A stretch of 64,000 nucleotides of DNA, taken from the NCBI RefSeq assembly GCF_028554725.1, contig NC_071672.1, forward strand, positions 31,640,944-31,704,943. Direction: 5' to 3'. Positions 1-10,641 of this stretch are shown piece by piece (position 1 is the stretch's first letter; the number at the start of each line of letters is the position of its first letter). Under the pieces are notes generated by a model, which was given only the letters and a program-made list of their open reading frames with translations, made no database searches and was not told where the DNA came from. This stretch comes from Zeugodacus cucurbitae (Eukaryota; Arthropoda; Insecta; Diptera; Tephritidae). The position numbers and the translations under genes are program-made.

Positions 1-949
1 CACCATTGTTTTCATTCACGATGCTTTCAACAATCACTCACGTTCCACCAAAGTTTGGCTGGCTGTCCTAGCCTGCGCGCATGTATGTACAGTTGTGTTC
101 ACAAAAATATAAATGGCCATTTAGATATGGAAAAAACGACTGAGTTTCTTTCTATAAAAAAGTTGTTATTAGTGCAAATTTTTCTAAAAATATATCATGT
201 GATAAATATCTCTCCACAAGTTTTTGTTGGGGTTCAAGTCGGGCTGGGCTAGCCGTTCTCTTCCGTCAATATTATTGTCTTTAAAAATGTCCTTAGTATC
301 CTTCCAGTCATTTGCCTTCGTTAAAGATAAAAAATAATAAAATTAATATAACAATAATAAAATAATAAAAAAAGTGTAGAGAAAACATATAAAATTGAAA
401 CTAATCGATAATTAAATTACTTATTAAAATCAAAGGTCTGGTGCTATCATTTTAAAGCTGAAGAATTTGTGGGCAGGCTATGTAAGTAGACAAAACCTAT
501 TTTTTTTTCATAATGCTGCATAACCAAATCTATTACTATACTTGAGCTGCTACACAATGCCTTGAATAATATTTATTATCCACCCACCATTGTATGAGTA
601 GCAGCTCCATACCACTATTTAAGGTCCTTCATCCATTACGGCGTTAACAGTGTACTGTATCGCTTTAAAGCTGTTCTTTTGGCACAGTTTGTAGATAGCA
701 TATTGCTGGCCACATTTCCCATTAAAAAGTCCCACTTTACATTTATTATTCATGAAGAACTTCCTCATTTTAACTTAGACCATTTCATGTAACCACATTA
801 TTTCTCTACTCATATTATGAGGTCGCCCAAAATCTTCTGAGCGCTTATATTCGGGTGCCTTCTTAATAATTCAAGCATTTTTCGGCCAGTTTTGTTCGGG
901 TTTCTATCGTTTCAAGCGAAATAAGTTAAGTTTGTTTCATAGTTTTAGG
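1..949. other. Gene-free, AT-rich stretch, probably ey intron
   Basis: I see no coding block, RNA gene or recognisable transposon here. The DNA is AT-rich with simple AAT-type runs near 340-380. Because the Pax6 paired box is absent from the window and the first visible ey exon begins at 10642 with a broken codon, everything to its left is best read as ey intron. That assignment is inference from gene structure. Confidence 0.4.
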
Positions 950-1319
950 CAAGAATGATAGAGGACAAGCTTACGACAGGCGTTTACAGTTAGCTTTTTT
1001 GGGTTTTGAGTTCCTGTTGAGTGACAACTTTCACGACCCCGAACACGCGAGCAACCAACAAAAAAGTTGGCAAAATGGCGAACTTTTTGTAACAAAACAT
1101 ATAATTTTAATTATAAATATACATGATTATATTGGATCATTTTATAAATGAGAGATTTTAAGAATTATGTTCATTGTGATATTTTATCTGCACATTATTC
1201 AATTTGGTTCACTATGTATCACATTTCCGTTTTCCATTTGACAATTCTTCTGTTGCCCATTCCCATTCGTGGGTCGTGAACGCTTCAGTCTGTCGTAATC
1301 TTGTCTTCTATCATTCTTG
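950..1319 (+). mobile_element. MITE copy 1 with 8-bp target duplication
   Basis: The element begins CAAGAATGATAGAGGACAAG and ends with its near-perfect inverted complement (CTTGTCTTCTATCATTCTTG). It is flanked on both sides by the same 8 bases, GTTTTAGG, at 942-949 and 1320-1327. It has no coding capacity. Eight-base duplications are typical of hAT and P-type elements, so it is probably a non-autonomous member of one of these. A second, inverted copy lies at 33968-34524. Confidence 0.85.
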
Positions 1320-1327
1320 GTTTTAGG

Positions 1328-1748
1328 CAACTTGACACTACTTTCGTGAAACACCAATCATTTTTGGTCGATCTTTATTGGTTTTATTTATATTTTTAAT
1401 GGTTTTTGATCAATTTATAGTTCCTTCGGGCTAGAACTTCGAACACCCTAATATGTTATATAAATTAAATTTTTTTGAACACAATTTTAGATAAAATTTC
1501 TTTAACAAATAGAACAGGGTTTCGAATTAAAGTATGCGACAACTTGCACTGATATTAATGTGATCAGAGTTGTACATATATACAGTTATGGTCAGGGATT
1601 TAGAGCACTTGGTACTAGTGAAACACAATGCTTAGTAACGTCACCTTCAAAAAATAAAAGAATCTTAAAAAGTAAATTAATTAAAATGAACACAGTTTCT
1701 TATTGGAACCATATTTTATATGGTTAATAATTTGGGTAATAACCGTTA
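1328..1748. other. Unassigned AT-rich spacer
   Basis: About 420 bases between the MITE and the dispersed repeat. I see no conserved coding frame, inverted repeat or RNA structure. Confidence 0.3.
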
Positions 1749-2932
1749 TTTTTATACTCTCGCAACAAATGTTGCTAAAGAGAGTATTATAGTTTTGTTC
1801 ACATAACGGTTGTTTGTAACACCCAAAACTAAACGAGTTAGATATAGGGTTATATATACCAAAGTGATCAATGTGAAGAGTGGAGTTCAAATCCGAATGT
1901 CTGTCTGTCCGTCCGTCCGTCTGTGCAAGCTGTAACTTGAGTAAAAATTAAGATATCTTGATGAAACTTGGCACACTTATTTCTTGGCACCATAGGAAGG
2001 TTGCTTTCGAAAATGAGCAAAATCGGACCACTGCCACGCCCACAAAATGGTGAAAACCGAAAACACATAAGGTGCCATAACTAAGCCATAAATAAAGCTA
2101 TGGAAATAAAATTTGGTATGTAGGATCGCACTATGAAGGAACATATTTGGATGTAATTTTTTTGGGGAAGTGGGCGTGGCCCTGCCCCCTACTAAGTTTT
2201 TTGTACATATCTCGCAAGCCAATAGAGCTATATAAACCAAACTTTCTGCAGTCGTTTTTTTAGCCACGTCCTAATGCAGTCCAAAAATGAAAGAAATCGG
2301 ATCATAACCACGCCCACCTCCCATACAAAAGTTAGGTTGAAAATTATTAAAAGTGGGTTAACTCATTAACGAAAAACGTCAGAAACACTAAATTTCACAT
2401 AAGAAATGGCAGATAGAAGCTGCACTCAGATTTTTTTACAAAATAGAAATGGGCGTGCCATCGCCCACTTATGGGTCAAAAACCATGTCTCAGGAACTAC
2501 TCGACCGATTTCAATGAAACTTGGTTTGTTGTTGTGAACATATTCCAAATCGCTTCACAACCACGCCTATTTCCTATATACCAGAACTTTGAAGACAATC
2601 TGAATCGTTTTCTTTACAATATATAAAGTAAGCACTAGTGAAGATATCGGTGCAGAACTTTGCACAAATACTATGTTAATAGTGTGGCAGCCCCATTCTA
2701 AAGATCGCCGAAATCGGACCATAGGTTTTTAAGGCCCCATATATCGAACACGAGAACCTCGGTGCTTCTAACCTAATATTATGGTTTCCAACTTTCAATG
2801 GACTTTATATAATATATATGACGAATATGAGGGTCAAATTGTGTATTACATAATATAAATAAAGTCAAATAAATAAATTGCGAGAGTATAAAATGTTCGG
2901 TTACACCCGAACTTAGCCCTTCCTTACTTGTT
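1749..2932 (+). repeat. Dispersed ~1.2 kb repeat, copy A
   Basis: One of three near full-length copies of the same repeat; the others are at 5654-8663 (reverse, interrupted) and 28860-29894. It starts with a hairpin built on TATACTCTCGCAAC/GTTGC...GAGAGTATA, passes through a GTCTGTCTGTCCGTCC tract, and ends GCGAGAGTATAAAATGTTCGG...CCTTACTTGTT. Flanks read AATAACCGTT and AATAATCGTT, a possible 10-bp target duplication with one mismatch. Frames on either strand are short and differ between copies, so I regard it as non-coding. Repeats of this kind are very common in tephritid and other fly DNA; I cannot assign the class with certainty. Confidence 0.8.
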
Positions 2933-2954
2933 AATAATCGTTTCACATTTGGTT

Positions 2955-3262
2955 AACAAGCTTTTTATTAACTTTGGGCATCTTGGTTCAAGGGTATATA
3001 ATTTCCGATTTCCTGTATTTTGTGTCAAAGCACAACGGAATTTTTAAATTTTCTTTGCCTATCGTGTACTTCGACATCATTCCACCAGTTCTCAGTGGGA
3101 TTTAGATCAGAACATTGCGCTTGTCAAACGATAAGCGGATTTTTTCTTGTGAATCTAGTATGTCAACACATTCACTGTATGCTTGGGATCGTTATGGGTC
3201 ATACAGATTAAGTTTACAACAAAGGAATATGGCTCCATCGTATACCTTAATGTATAAAGGTA
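2955..3262 (-). pseudogene. Tc1-like transposase C-terminal remnant
   Basis: The minus strand reads THNDPKHTV and then, after a frame change, CSDLNPTENWWNDVE. These match the Tc1 transposase blocks around the second catalytic Asp (DNDPKHT) and the S-P-D-L-N-P-I-E-N block with the third acidic residue. Several stops and at least one frameshift break it, so it is dead. It follows the dispersed repeat directly. Confidence 0.7.
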
Positions 3263-3289
3263 TGATAAATTAGTACTTTTCAATTCATA

Positions 3290-3372
3290 TCATATCCTGG
3301 TTTTCCTGGCTTTTGAATCATGACAATTTCGGCAACTTTCCAATAAGTTGGCACGTACATATATAAGATCAA
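3290..3372 (-). pseudogene. Scrap of LINE reverse transcriptase
   Basis: Reading the minus strand gives VPTYWKVAEIVMIQKPGKPG. This is the usual P-x-x-W-K-x-A-x-I-x-x-I-x-K-P-G-K motif of jockey-group reverse transcriptases, just ahead of the S-Y-R-P-I-S block. Only this one motif remains. Confidence 0.6.
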
Positions 3373-3379
3373 AAGACAC

Positions 3380-4739
3380 ATGAATAATGTTGGTATTTTT
3401 TACTAACAAAACCAATTGAAAATAAATGAATGGAAATGATAACGGTTTCTGGGTTTTAAATTAAAGTGATGTGAGTCATGATCTACTAATAAAAAAAGGT
3501 CTAAATCCTTGTCCATAGCTGTATATATGTACATACATATAAATATATATATTTGTATTCAATCCAACTCCCGCAAATACAGCAGTTATGCATGTACTTC
3601 GTTTTATAAACGTAAATACATACATTTACTCATTATAATGTTAAATACAATGTCGTTTTCTTCACGAAACACTTTTGTTATTTGTTTTAACAATTTTGAT
3701 TTTTTTGTCGCTGCACATATAAGCAAGCAATCGCCTTACGCTCATTTTTGCTGCGCGAACCTGTCACTCAAACGCATAAATTGCGCGTCGACAAATTTTA
3801 ATACGCTTATGACATTTATTTATGTTTTGCAGCCCTTATTAGTAAATATTTCTAATGAACTTTCATTGTGCTGCCAGTGTATAAACAAGTGTTTCTGAAA
3901 TGATTTATTTGGATAAGTTTAATGTTTGGCATTACACTTATTTAGTCTACTCTAACGAGAGCAGCATAGTAAGTGAATATAATACTTCGTTTTTATTTAC
4001 TATAATTTAGGTAATCCAAATTCTCAAATGGGGATTATGGAAAATTAATAAATTTACACTTTATTGCACTTGATTTTATTGCTATGAAGTCAAACCTAGA
4101 GAAATACATACATATGTATGTACGGGGATGTTTTATTTATACATAATCATAACTAAACAGCATGTAATTGGTACTTTTTTTTTTTTTGATAGTCAGAATC
4201 AATTTCTCTTACCCACGGTGCTTGGTTAGCTTAGCTTAGGTAAAAAGGCTAAGATCGCTTGGACTGCATTGGAAGCTGATCATTTGCTTAGCTAAAAAGC
4301 ATTACCAGTAGTGGTTAAAGACCCTCACGTTTCCACAAATGTCAGCCAATTCGTTGGGTTCGACGAAGGTATGCCTACCAAATTACTTTAACCTTACACC
4401 CACATTATGTATCTATAATAGCCTGAGTTCAGTCGCCTTCAGGCTACCGTAGTCCGAAAAATATATTAAGAGAGGCTACTGGAGAATATGACAGGCCACT
4501 GCTAGCCAGTCGCCTTTTTTTCATATTATCTATTACTATCAACCCTTATTATAGTATCCAAATATGTCAAAAGCAGGCTACTGATCAAGACCAGTTTCTT
4601 CATTATAGATTGTAGTTTTGTACTGCTCTATATAATATATTCAGATGGTGAAGAAATTGTAAATACAAATAAAAAATGTATTTACATTAATATATGATTT
4701 TATGAGTTGCTTTTTAAATATTATTTACAAAATGCAAAA
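3380..4739. other. Unassigned stretch, likely ey intron
   Basis: Contains ATGTACATACATATA-type simple sequence near 3525-3560 and 4110-4125, and a 129-codon open frame (3509-3898) that is compositionally an artefact. A block around 4200-4520 rich in TTAGCTTAGC-like motifs looks repetitive but I cannot name it. Confidence 0.3.
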
Positions 4740-5440
4740 CTATGGAATGGCTTTGAAGACGAAATAAACAGATTCTGGTCACCACATAGGACTGGAAAAG
4801 AATAACAGAAGCTGATATTTTAATAATACTATATTTTTGAGCAATTTCTAAAATTTCATTTACATCAGAGGTTTAGATAGATATTAATATACAGATGTTG
4901 CAGTTCTTTTTTAGGTGCTGAAATGTGCACATGTGTTCCATCCATACATATGATCACATCAGGAAATTCTGTTTGATTGCTTATTATTTATTATTATGGT
5001 TGTATTTTGCTCTTATACACTTATGCTAAATTTTATATGTTTTCGGAATATTTTCTGTTGCATAAATGTGGTCACTTCTTTAAGAATCGCTGACATTGTA
5101 TTTGAGTTGTGAAATTCCGAAGTCCTTGACCTTTCTGATAGCTACCTTCAGTAAAGAATCGTAGGGCTGCTCAAATCTTCAGAACTGGAGAGACAGCAGT
5201 TGATCGGTTGATGGATTTAAAATGTGGCCAACAAGTATGAAAATGCTTTGTTTGATCTATTTGAAAATATACAAAATATAGTAAACATAGCAAATAACAA
5301 CATTTGAATCTTTAGCGTACATCATAAGTGAAATTTCCAAAGGACTGGAACGATCTCTAATTAGCCGTCGAATTAATGCGACATTCAAGCTTTCTTCCCG
5401 ACTCATGAAAAATAATTAATAATTACTCATTATAGTTCTT
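4740..5440 (-). pseudogene. PIF/Harbinger transposase remnant
   Basis: On the minus strand, in order, I read RLIRDRSSPLEI near 5330-5370, AALRFFTEGSYQKGQ near 5120-5180, and EFPDVIICMDGTHVHISAP near 4905-4965. These match the N-terminal, helix-turn-helix and first catalytic Asp blocks of HARBI1-type transposases. Stops and frame changes separate them, and the later catalytic residues are not seen. No terminal repeats or 3-bp duplication were found. It sits inside the presumed ey intron. Confidence 0.65.
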
Positions 5441-5739
5441 TTTTGTGTTTTCTTTCAAATAAAATATTTCTGTTCGCGTATTTGTATTGTTAACTGCACA
5501 AATTGTTACTCACATTTTAACAGTGCTGCCAACTACTTACGAAATAATTGTAAAAATGTTATTTGCATATTCTTGGCAAATTGATTGATTCATATTGGAC
5601 TGTATCAGTCAGCACTCAAACAGCAATGATTACGTCGGGTGAAAATTACTAATAACAAGTAAGGAAGGGCTAAGTTCGGGTGTAACCGAACATTTTATAC
5701 TCTCGCAATTTATTTTTTTAACTTAATTAATATTATATA

Positions 5740-7588
5740 CTAGCTTTTTACCCGCGGCTTCGCCCGCAGTGGAGTCATTAAATAAGTATGACAGATAAAG
5801 GGTATAATAATAGAAATGAGTCAATATGATAACTACATTTGATTGTTTGGCTGAAATCAACAATTTTTAAAAATTACTACAGACAGAAGTTTCAACACTT
5901 TGCAACAACAAATGTTAAAATATATCCGAGGTATCCGGTATCCGAGGTATTATAACACTATTTCCCTTACCGACACCTGTTAATATAGTAGCACCAAGTA
6001 TGTTTTGTCCCAATTTTGTTATCCGAAGCTTTGTTCCATTACATAGCCGAGGAGCATCTAGATTTCGCATAAGCATTACTGGTACATTTAGTTTCAATTG
6101 AAGTTTATGTGACGGTACACCCGATAGTTCAAGTGAATTTAAAAACTCCACAGGATATGAAGTACTTAGTTCCGTATCCATAATTATATCCATTGACAAA
6201 TATTCCTTCATTTCTCGCGGAACCTCGTTTAAAATGTCAGTGTTGATCCTATTAACGATTTCATTTATTGGTGCTAATATTGCTCTTGCACACAACCACT
6301 GATCACTACACAAATTTTGTTGTAATTCCGGAAAAACATTAGCAATGAGATCCACATCACTTTCTACTAAATTACAAAATTCTCTTGACAGTGATATGTA
6401 GCCTTCAGCGTCAACGTCTAAACAACCATCACCAATTTTCAACAACATTTCTGCGTAAAGTCCTGAATCCACGTCATTATGAAGATGCACCCTCATATTC
6501 GTTTTCAGGCGGAGTTTTTCAACTGTCGACCATAAGCTTGACGATTTAATGCACGCTTGAATTTCATCTGCTGGTGTCCCCCTCTGAATCACTGGGAGGG
6601 TTTGACGGAAATCACCAGAAAATAAAACTACCATGCCTCCCATTATATCTGTACTATCTCGCAAATCCTGGAGGGTCCGGTTTAAAGCTTCTATAGCCTT
6701 CTTGTGAGACATTGTACTTTCATCCCACACTAAAAGCTTGCATTCTCGCAGCATTCTACCTCGTGAACTATTTTTACTAAAATTACAGATGGGCGAATCT
6801 TCCTGTGCCAAATTCAATGGTAATTTTAAAACGGAATGTGCCGTACGACCGCCGTTTAATAGCGTCGCGGCAATACCGGACGAAGCTACGGCAACTGCTA
6901 TTTTTTTGTCTTTTCTGACGGACATTAATAATAAGTTAAGTAAAAACGTTTTTCCAGTTCCTCCTGGTGCATCGAGAAAGAAGAGTCCACCACTACCGGA
7001 ATCTATTTTACGTAAAACTTGATGGAAAACATGATTTTGCTCGGGAAGTAATTGAGGTACTAATTCTCTTACTTGATGTTGCAGTGCTATGAAATCATAA
7101 TCTAGCTCTCGTGTAATTTCATTATCAAAATCATCCATACTGTCTCGTCGAGGGCTCGACATTCCTTATTCTTTTATTTTTTTTCCAACCACCGTAACCT
7201 CAAAAATTGGAATAGTTTTATACTGCATGTAACGACAGAAGAAAGTTACAATAAATATAGAAAAATTATAAACAGTTGAAACTATATTCAATTGAATTAG
7301 ATATTTTCGTTACCGCCGGTAATACAATGGGACGGTATTACAGTATTCAGGGTTGAAACTTCATGGCTGTAAAACTTCATTACTGAAGTAGCTAAATTTG
7401 ACGATTTTTTGACAAACAATTGTTTTATCTTTCGCAAAATTTTTTTTTTAATATAAAGTACCCTATGTTGCTTCTAGTATCTTCAAGAGTGTATGTACAA
7501 AGTTTCATGATGATCGGTTCAGTAGTTTTTGCGTGAAAGCGTAACAAACAAACTTACATTCGCATTTATAATATTAGCAGGGAAGGGA
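5740..7588 (-). mobile_element. Helitron (minus strand), truncated, helicase-bearing
   Basis: On the minus strand the element starts TCCCTTCCCTGCTAATATTA, preceded by A, which is the TC start and TCTATACTAATATTATAAA-like terminus of animal Helitrons. It ends with a GC-rich hairpin (GCGGGCGAAGCCGCGGG), then AAAAAGCTAG, followed by T. The start TC, end CTAG, 3' hairpin and insertion between A and T are all Helitron hallmarks. At 1849 bp it is far shorter than an autonomous Helitron (commonly 5-15 kb), and only part of the helicase is present. It lies within dispersed repeat copy B. Confidence 0.85.
5915..7162 (-). CDS. Helitron helicase domain (PIF1-like), 415 aa, lacking Rep
   Basis: The frame is uninterrupted from Met to stop. 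Motifs of superfamily 1B (PIF1/RecD) helicases appear in order: Walker A APGGTGKTF near residues 64-72, motif Ia VAVASSGIAA near 92-101, Walker B LLVWDEST near 143-150, motif III GDFRQTLPV near 183-191, and later NVPVMLMRNLDAPRLCNGT. In intact Helitrons this domain is the C-terminal third of a ~1400-1800 residue Rep-Hel protein that unwinds DNA for rolling-circle transposition. Here the zinc finger and HUH Rep domains are absent, and the frame stops just after IPRIP, before the usual FPVRLAFAMTINKSQGQ block that carries the last helicase motifs. Whether it is expressed is unknown; it is probably an inactive or non-autonomous derivative that has not yet collected stops. Confidence 0.8.
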   Translation of the reverse strand: MSSPRRDSMDDFDNEITRELDYDFIALQHQVRELVPQLLPEQNHVFHQVLRKIDSGSGGLFFLDAPGGTGKTFLLNLLLMSVRKDKKIAVAVASSGIAATLLNGGRTAHSVLKLPLNLAQEDSPICNFSKNSSRGRMLRECKLLVWDESTMSHKKAIEALNRTLQDLRDSTDIMGGMVVLFSGDFRQTLPVIQRGTPADEIQACIKSSSLWSTVEKLRLKTNMRVHLHNDVDSGLYAEMLLKIGDGCLDVDAEGYISLSREFCNLVESDVDLIANVFPELQQNLCSDQWLCARAILAPINEIVNRINTDILNEVPREMKEYLSMDIIMDTELSTSYPVEFLNSLELSGVPSHKLQLKLNVPVMLMRNLDAPRLCNGTKLRITKLGQNILGATILTGVGKGNSVIIPRIPDTSDIF

Positions 7589-8663
7589 TACACAATTTGA
7601 CCCACATATTCATCATATATATTGTATAAAGTCCATTGAAATTTGGAAACCGTAATATTAGGTTAGAAGCACCGAGGTCTTCATGTTCGATATAAGGGGC
7701 CTTGAAAACCTATGGTCCGATTTTGGCGATTTTTAGAATATGGCTGCTACACTATAAACGTAGTATTTGCGCAAAGTCCTGCACCGATATCTTCACTAGT
7801 GCTTACTTTATATATTGCAAAGTAAACGATTCAGATCGTCTTCAAAGTTCTGGTATATAGGAAGTAGGCGTGGTTGTGAAGCGATTTGGCCTATTTTCAC
7901 AACATATCATTGGGATGAAAGGAAACTATTACAAACCGAATTTCATTGAAATCGGTCGAGTAGTTCATGAGATATGGGTTTTGACCCATAAGTGGGCGAT
8001 GCCACGCCCATTTTCCATTTTGTAAAAAAATCCGAGTGTGGCTTTCATCTGCCATTCCTTATGTGAAATTTAGTGTTTCTGACGTTTTTCGTTCGTGAGT
8101 TAACACACTGTTAGTAATTTTCAACCTAACCTTTGTATGGGAGGTGGGCGTGGTTATTATCCGATTTCAACTATTTTCATGGTGTGTGGTGGGGTACGTA
8201 AGATAATCGACTGCAGAGAGTTTGGTTTATATAGCTTCATTAGTTTGCGAGATATATACAAATAACCGATTTGGGGGCGGGACCACGCCCACTTCCCCAA
8301 AAAAAATTTATTTCCATAGCTTTATTTATGACTTAGTTATGGCACTTTATGTGTTTTCGGTTCTCGCCATTTTGTGGGCGTGGCAGTGGTTCGATTTTGC
8401 TCATTTTCGAAAGCAACCTTCCTATGGTGCCAAGAAATAAGTGTGCCAAGTTTCATCAAGATATCTTAATTTTTACTCAAGTTACAGCTTGCATAGACGG
8501 ACGGACAGACAGACATTCGGATTTGAACTCCACTCTTCACCCTGATCACTTTGGTATATGTAACCCTATATCTAACTCGTTTAGTTTTGGGTGTTACAAA
8601 CAACCGTTATGTGAACAAAACTATAATACTCTTTTTAGCAACTTTGTTGCGAGAGTATAAAAA

Positions 8664-10425
8664 TCAATTTGAAGAACAACTAACGCTCCACTCAAACAAG
8701 TCGGGTAAACAAATAATGTTATATTATTGCAAATGAGGTCAGCTTGACAATACGATCATCGAGCACAAGCCAGTATTGTTGGTTACCACCCTCTAGTACC
8801 CTTGGATAATCTTGTAGACGGTATTTAAGTTCAAGCTCAAGTTCCCTTGTGTATCACCTGTACACACCGCTTCCTGGCGGGGTACCACTGCTCCAAGAAG
8901 GTTCAGAAAATCCGCAGGGCGCTGAAGACCTCGACACGTTCAACAATAACGCTGACGGAGTACCAGAAAGCGATTCAAATGTTCCTATAGGGTTCGCTAG
9001 CTGCATAATCTTTGTACAGGTGAAAACTTATAAGGCTTTGAAACGAGAAGGAGTGTTCATTAAACACCTTCTATTCCGAGATCACGAGTACAATTTTCCT
9101 TCTTCATAGAAGGTGTGGCCAAAGACCCCCTTATCACCTGCAATTAGTGTATACCACAAATGAGCTAGGAGGTGGCTCTATTGTGTAGCATATAGGCCGA
9201 CACCAGTGAGAGTTTTCCGCTATCGCGCTCTAGCCAAGTCCTCGGATCAGCAAGCAAGCTGCATAATGAATTTATTTGCACTAGATTCGAAAGAAATCCC
9301 CCACTAAACTCTCCCTGTGGCTGCCGACTGGAAATAGAACAGTGACATCCCGCTTTGTTGCAGTCGGAAGGTTTTTAGCTAAAGCCTGACTTTATATTTG
9401 AGTGTTCGTTGTTCCTCAATATCACATCATTCAACGGTGAAGTCTTACTATGGTAGGTGGTACAAAGAAGGGCTGGATAAAGGTGTTACGCGACCCGTAC
9501 CCTCCGTAATGTGATATCATTACTTGCGTAGCGGAGTTTATGCACAAGCAGACTGCTTTACCCCTACACACGTGGGTCCAAAAAAGAATTCCAACAAACA
9601 TAGTAAAACAAAAATAACAGGGAAGACCGGCGCTCCGACATAGAAGCCGGAAGGAACTAGTTGTTCCGAAAAAGATCTCGTTGAAAACTCTAAGAAGACC
9701 CTTTTCATTGGTCACAAAAGCTATGCTTGGTCTACAATTGCTGCCAAGCTAAGTAGCCAGAGCTTGGCTATAAAGCAGAAAAGCAAAGAAGATGCCAAAA
9801 GTGAGGTTGCTGTCAGTGCTTGCGCCAAAGACTGGCCTATTATTAAGTTTGAGCATTCAACAAAAGCGAAGTATGTGAAGAAGCGCCGTGCTGTATAATT
9901 AATAAGAAGCATATATATACATATGTAAACATAACTTTATGTACTGGCGTACGATTACATGTATTTGAAATCACTGTATAATCTTTATGTCCTTTATACA
10001 TTTTCCCGTAAATTTAACACACTGGGAACGGTACACGTGTATTTGTCGAAATTTTATATAGAAAAAACGTAACCAAATGTTTCTTATCACAACTTTACGC
10101 TCGAATGAGCTTAGACGTTCTCTTCTTCGCAATTTGCTATTGTGTACGCTTGTGTGTTAGAGTGTATACTCACTCGAATATACAAGCTTTCGTATTGGTT
10201 AATAGCCACCACTATTGTATATGCACGTATGAATATGTCTAAAAGGATCCATTAAGGTAAAATCGTTAACAGCCTATTGCCACATACACAGTGAAACAGT
10301 AGTTGATTTTATTTATTTAAATTAAAATGAAAATTTTAGGCAAACGACACTTCATTGTGGTTTAAGTAAATATTGATAAGTTTTAAAATGCTGTATGTTT
10401 AACAATTGCCAATTTTAAGTTCTTC
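8664..10425. other. Unassigned stretch, likely ey intron
   Basis: An 86-codon open frame at 8849-9109 and the GC-richer 9120-9900 tract differ in composition from the surrounding AT-rich DNA and look like old coding or transposon sequence. I cannot match either to a family. 9900-10425 is AT-rich with no feature that I can support. Confidence 0.3.
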
Positions 10426-10429
10426 GATG

Positions 10430-10615
10430 CACAGTATTCAAATTGACTACCAGAATTTTTTTATATACCTCACGGTTGACGCATCCTTCAATGAAATGAA
10501 TGCCTTTTAGTCCATTATAAGAAAAACAACCCCAGACCATGCTGCTTACCGGGTGGCGTACTCATACTTTAAGGCATTCTCCACTGTTCTCATCTCGGTA
10601 CTTTTTGGACACAAA
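10430..10615 (-). pseudogene. Tc1-like transposase fragment next to an ey exon
   Basis: The minus strand reads SSMVWGCFSYNGLKGIHFIE followed by GCVNREVYKKIL. This is the V-M-V-W-G-C-x-S-x-x-G block of Tc1 transposases with the following F-I-E-G-x-x-x-x-x-x-Y segment. Only a short piece remains. It ends within about 30 bases of the splice acceptor of the first visible ey exon. Confidence 0.75.
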
Positions 10616-10641
10616 CTATATAAATCATTATATTCTTACAG

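Larger units (their letters stand above)
5654..8663 (-). repeat. Dispersed ~1.2 kb repeat, copy B, split by a Helitron
   Basis: This is the reverse-complement counterpart of the repeat at 1749-2932. The left piece (5654-5739) starts AACAAGTAAGGAAGGGC and the right piece (7589-8663) runs to GCGAGAGTATAAAA. Aligning by eye with copy A places the break exactly where copy A reads GTGTATTACATAATAT. Without the inserted Helitron the copy is about 1.16 kb. Open frames on the plus strand at 8222-8660 fall within this repeat and are not genes. Confidence 0.8.

Noticed and set aside
1868..2267. Overlapping minus-strand frames (66 and 96 codons)
   Set aside because: They lie wholly inside the dispersed repeat, and their frames shift between its copies. 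The shared FAHFRKQPSYGAK-like text only reflects DNA repeat identity.
3509..3898. 129-codon frame
   Set aside because: It starts in ATGTACATACAT simple sequence and is rich in Tyr, Ile, Ser and Cys with no motif. Typical of chance frames in AT-rich DNA.
6738..7022. 94-codon plus-strand frame
   Set aside because: Antisense shadow of the Helitron helicase Walker A region.
8222..8660. Plus-strand frames of 72 and 103 codons
   Set aside because: These are the same repeat read from copy B in opposite orientation; not protein-coding.
10539..10641. Possible ey start at the Met at 10539
   Set aside because: The segment before 10642 is antisense Tc1 transposase text and ends in a clear splice acceptor, so the Met is intronic. 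The paired box must be encoded upstream.
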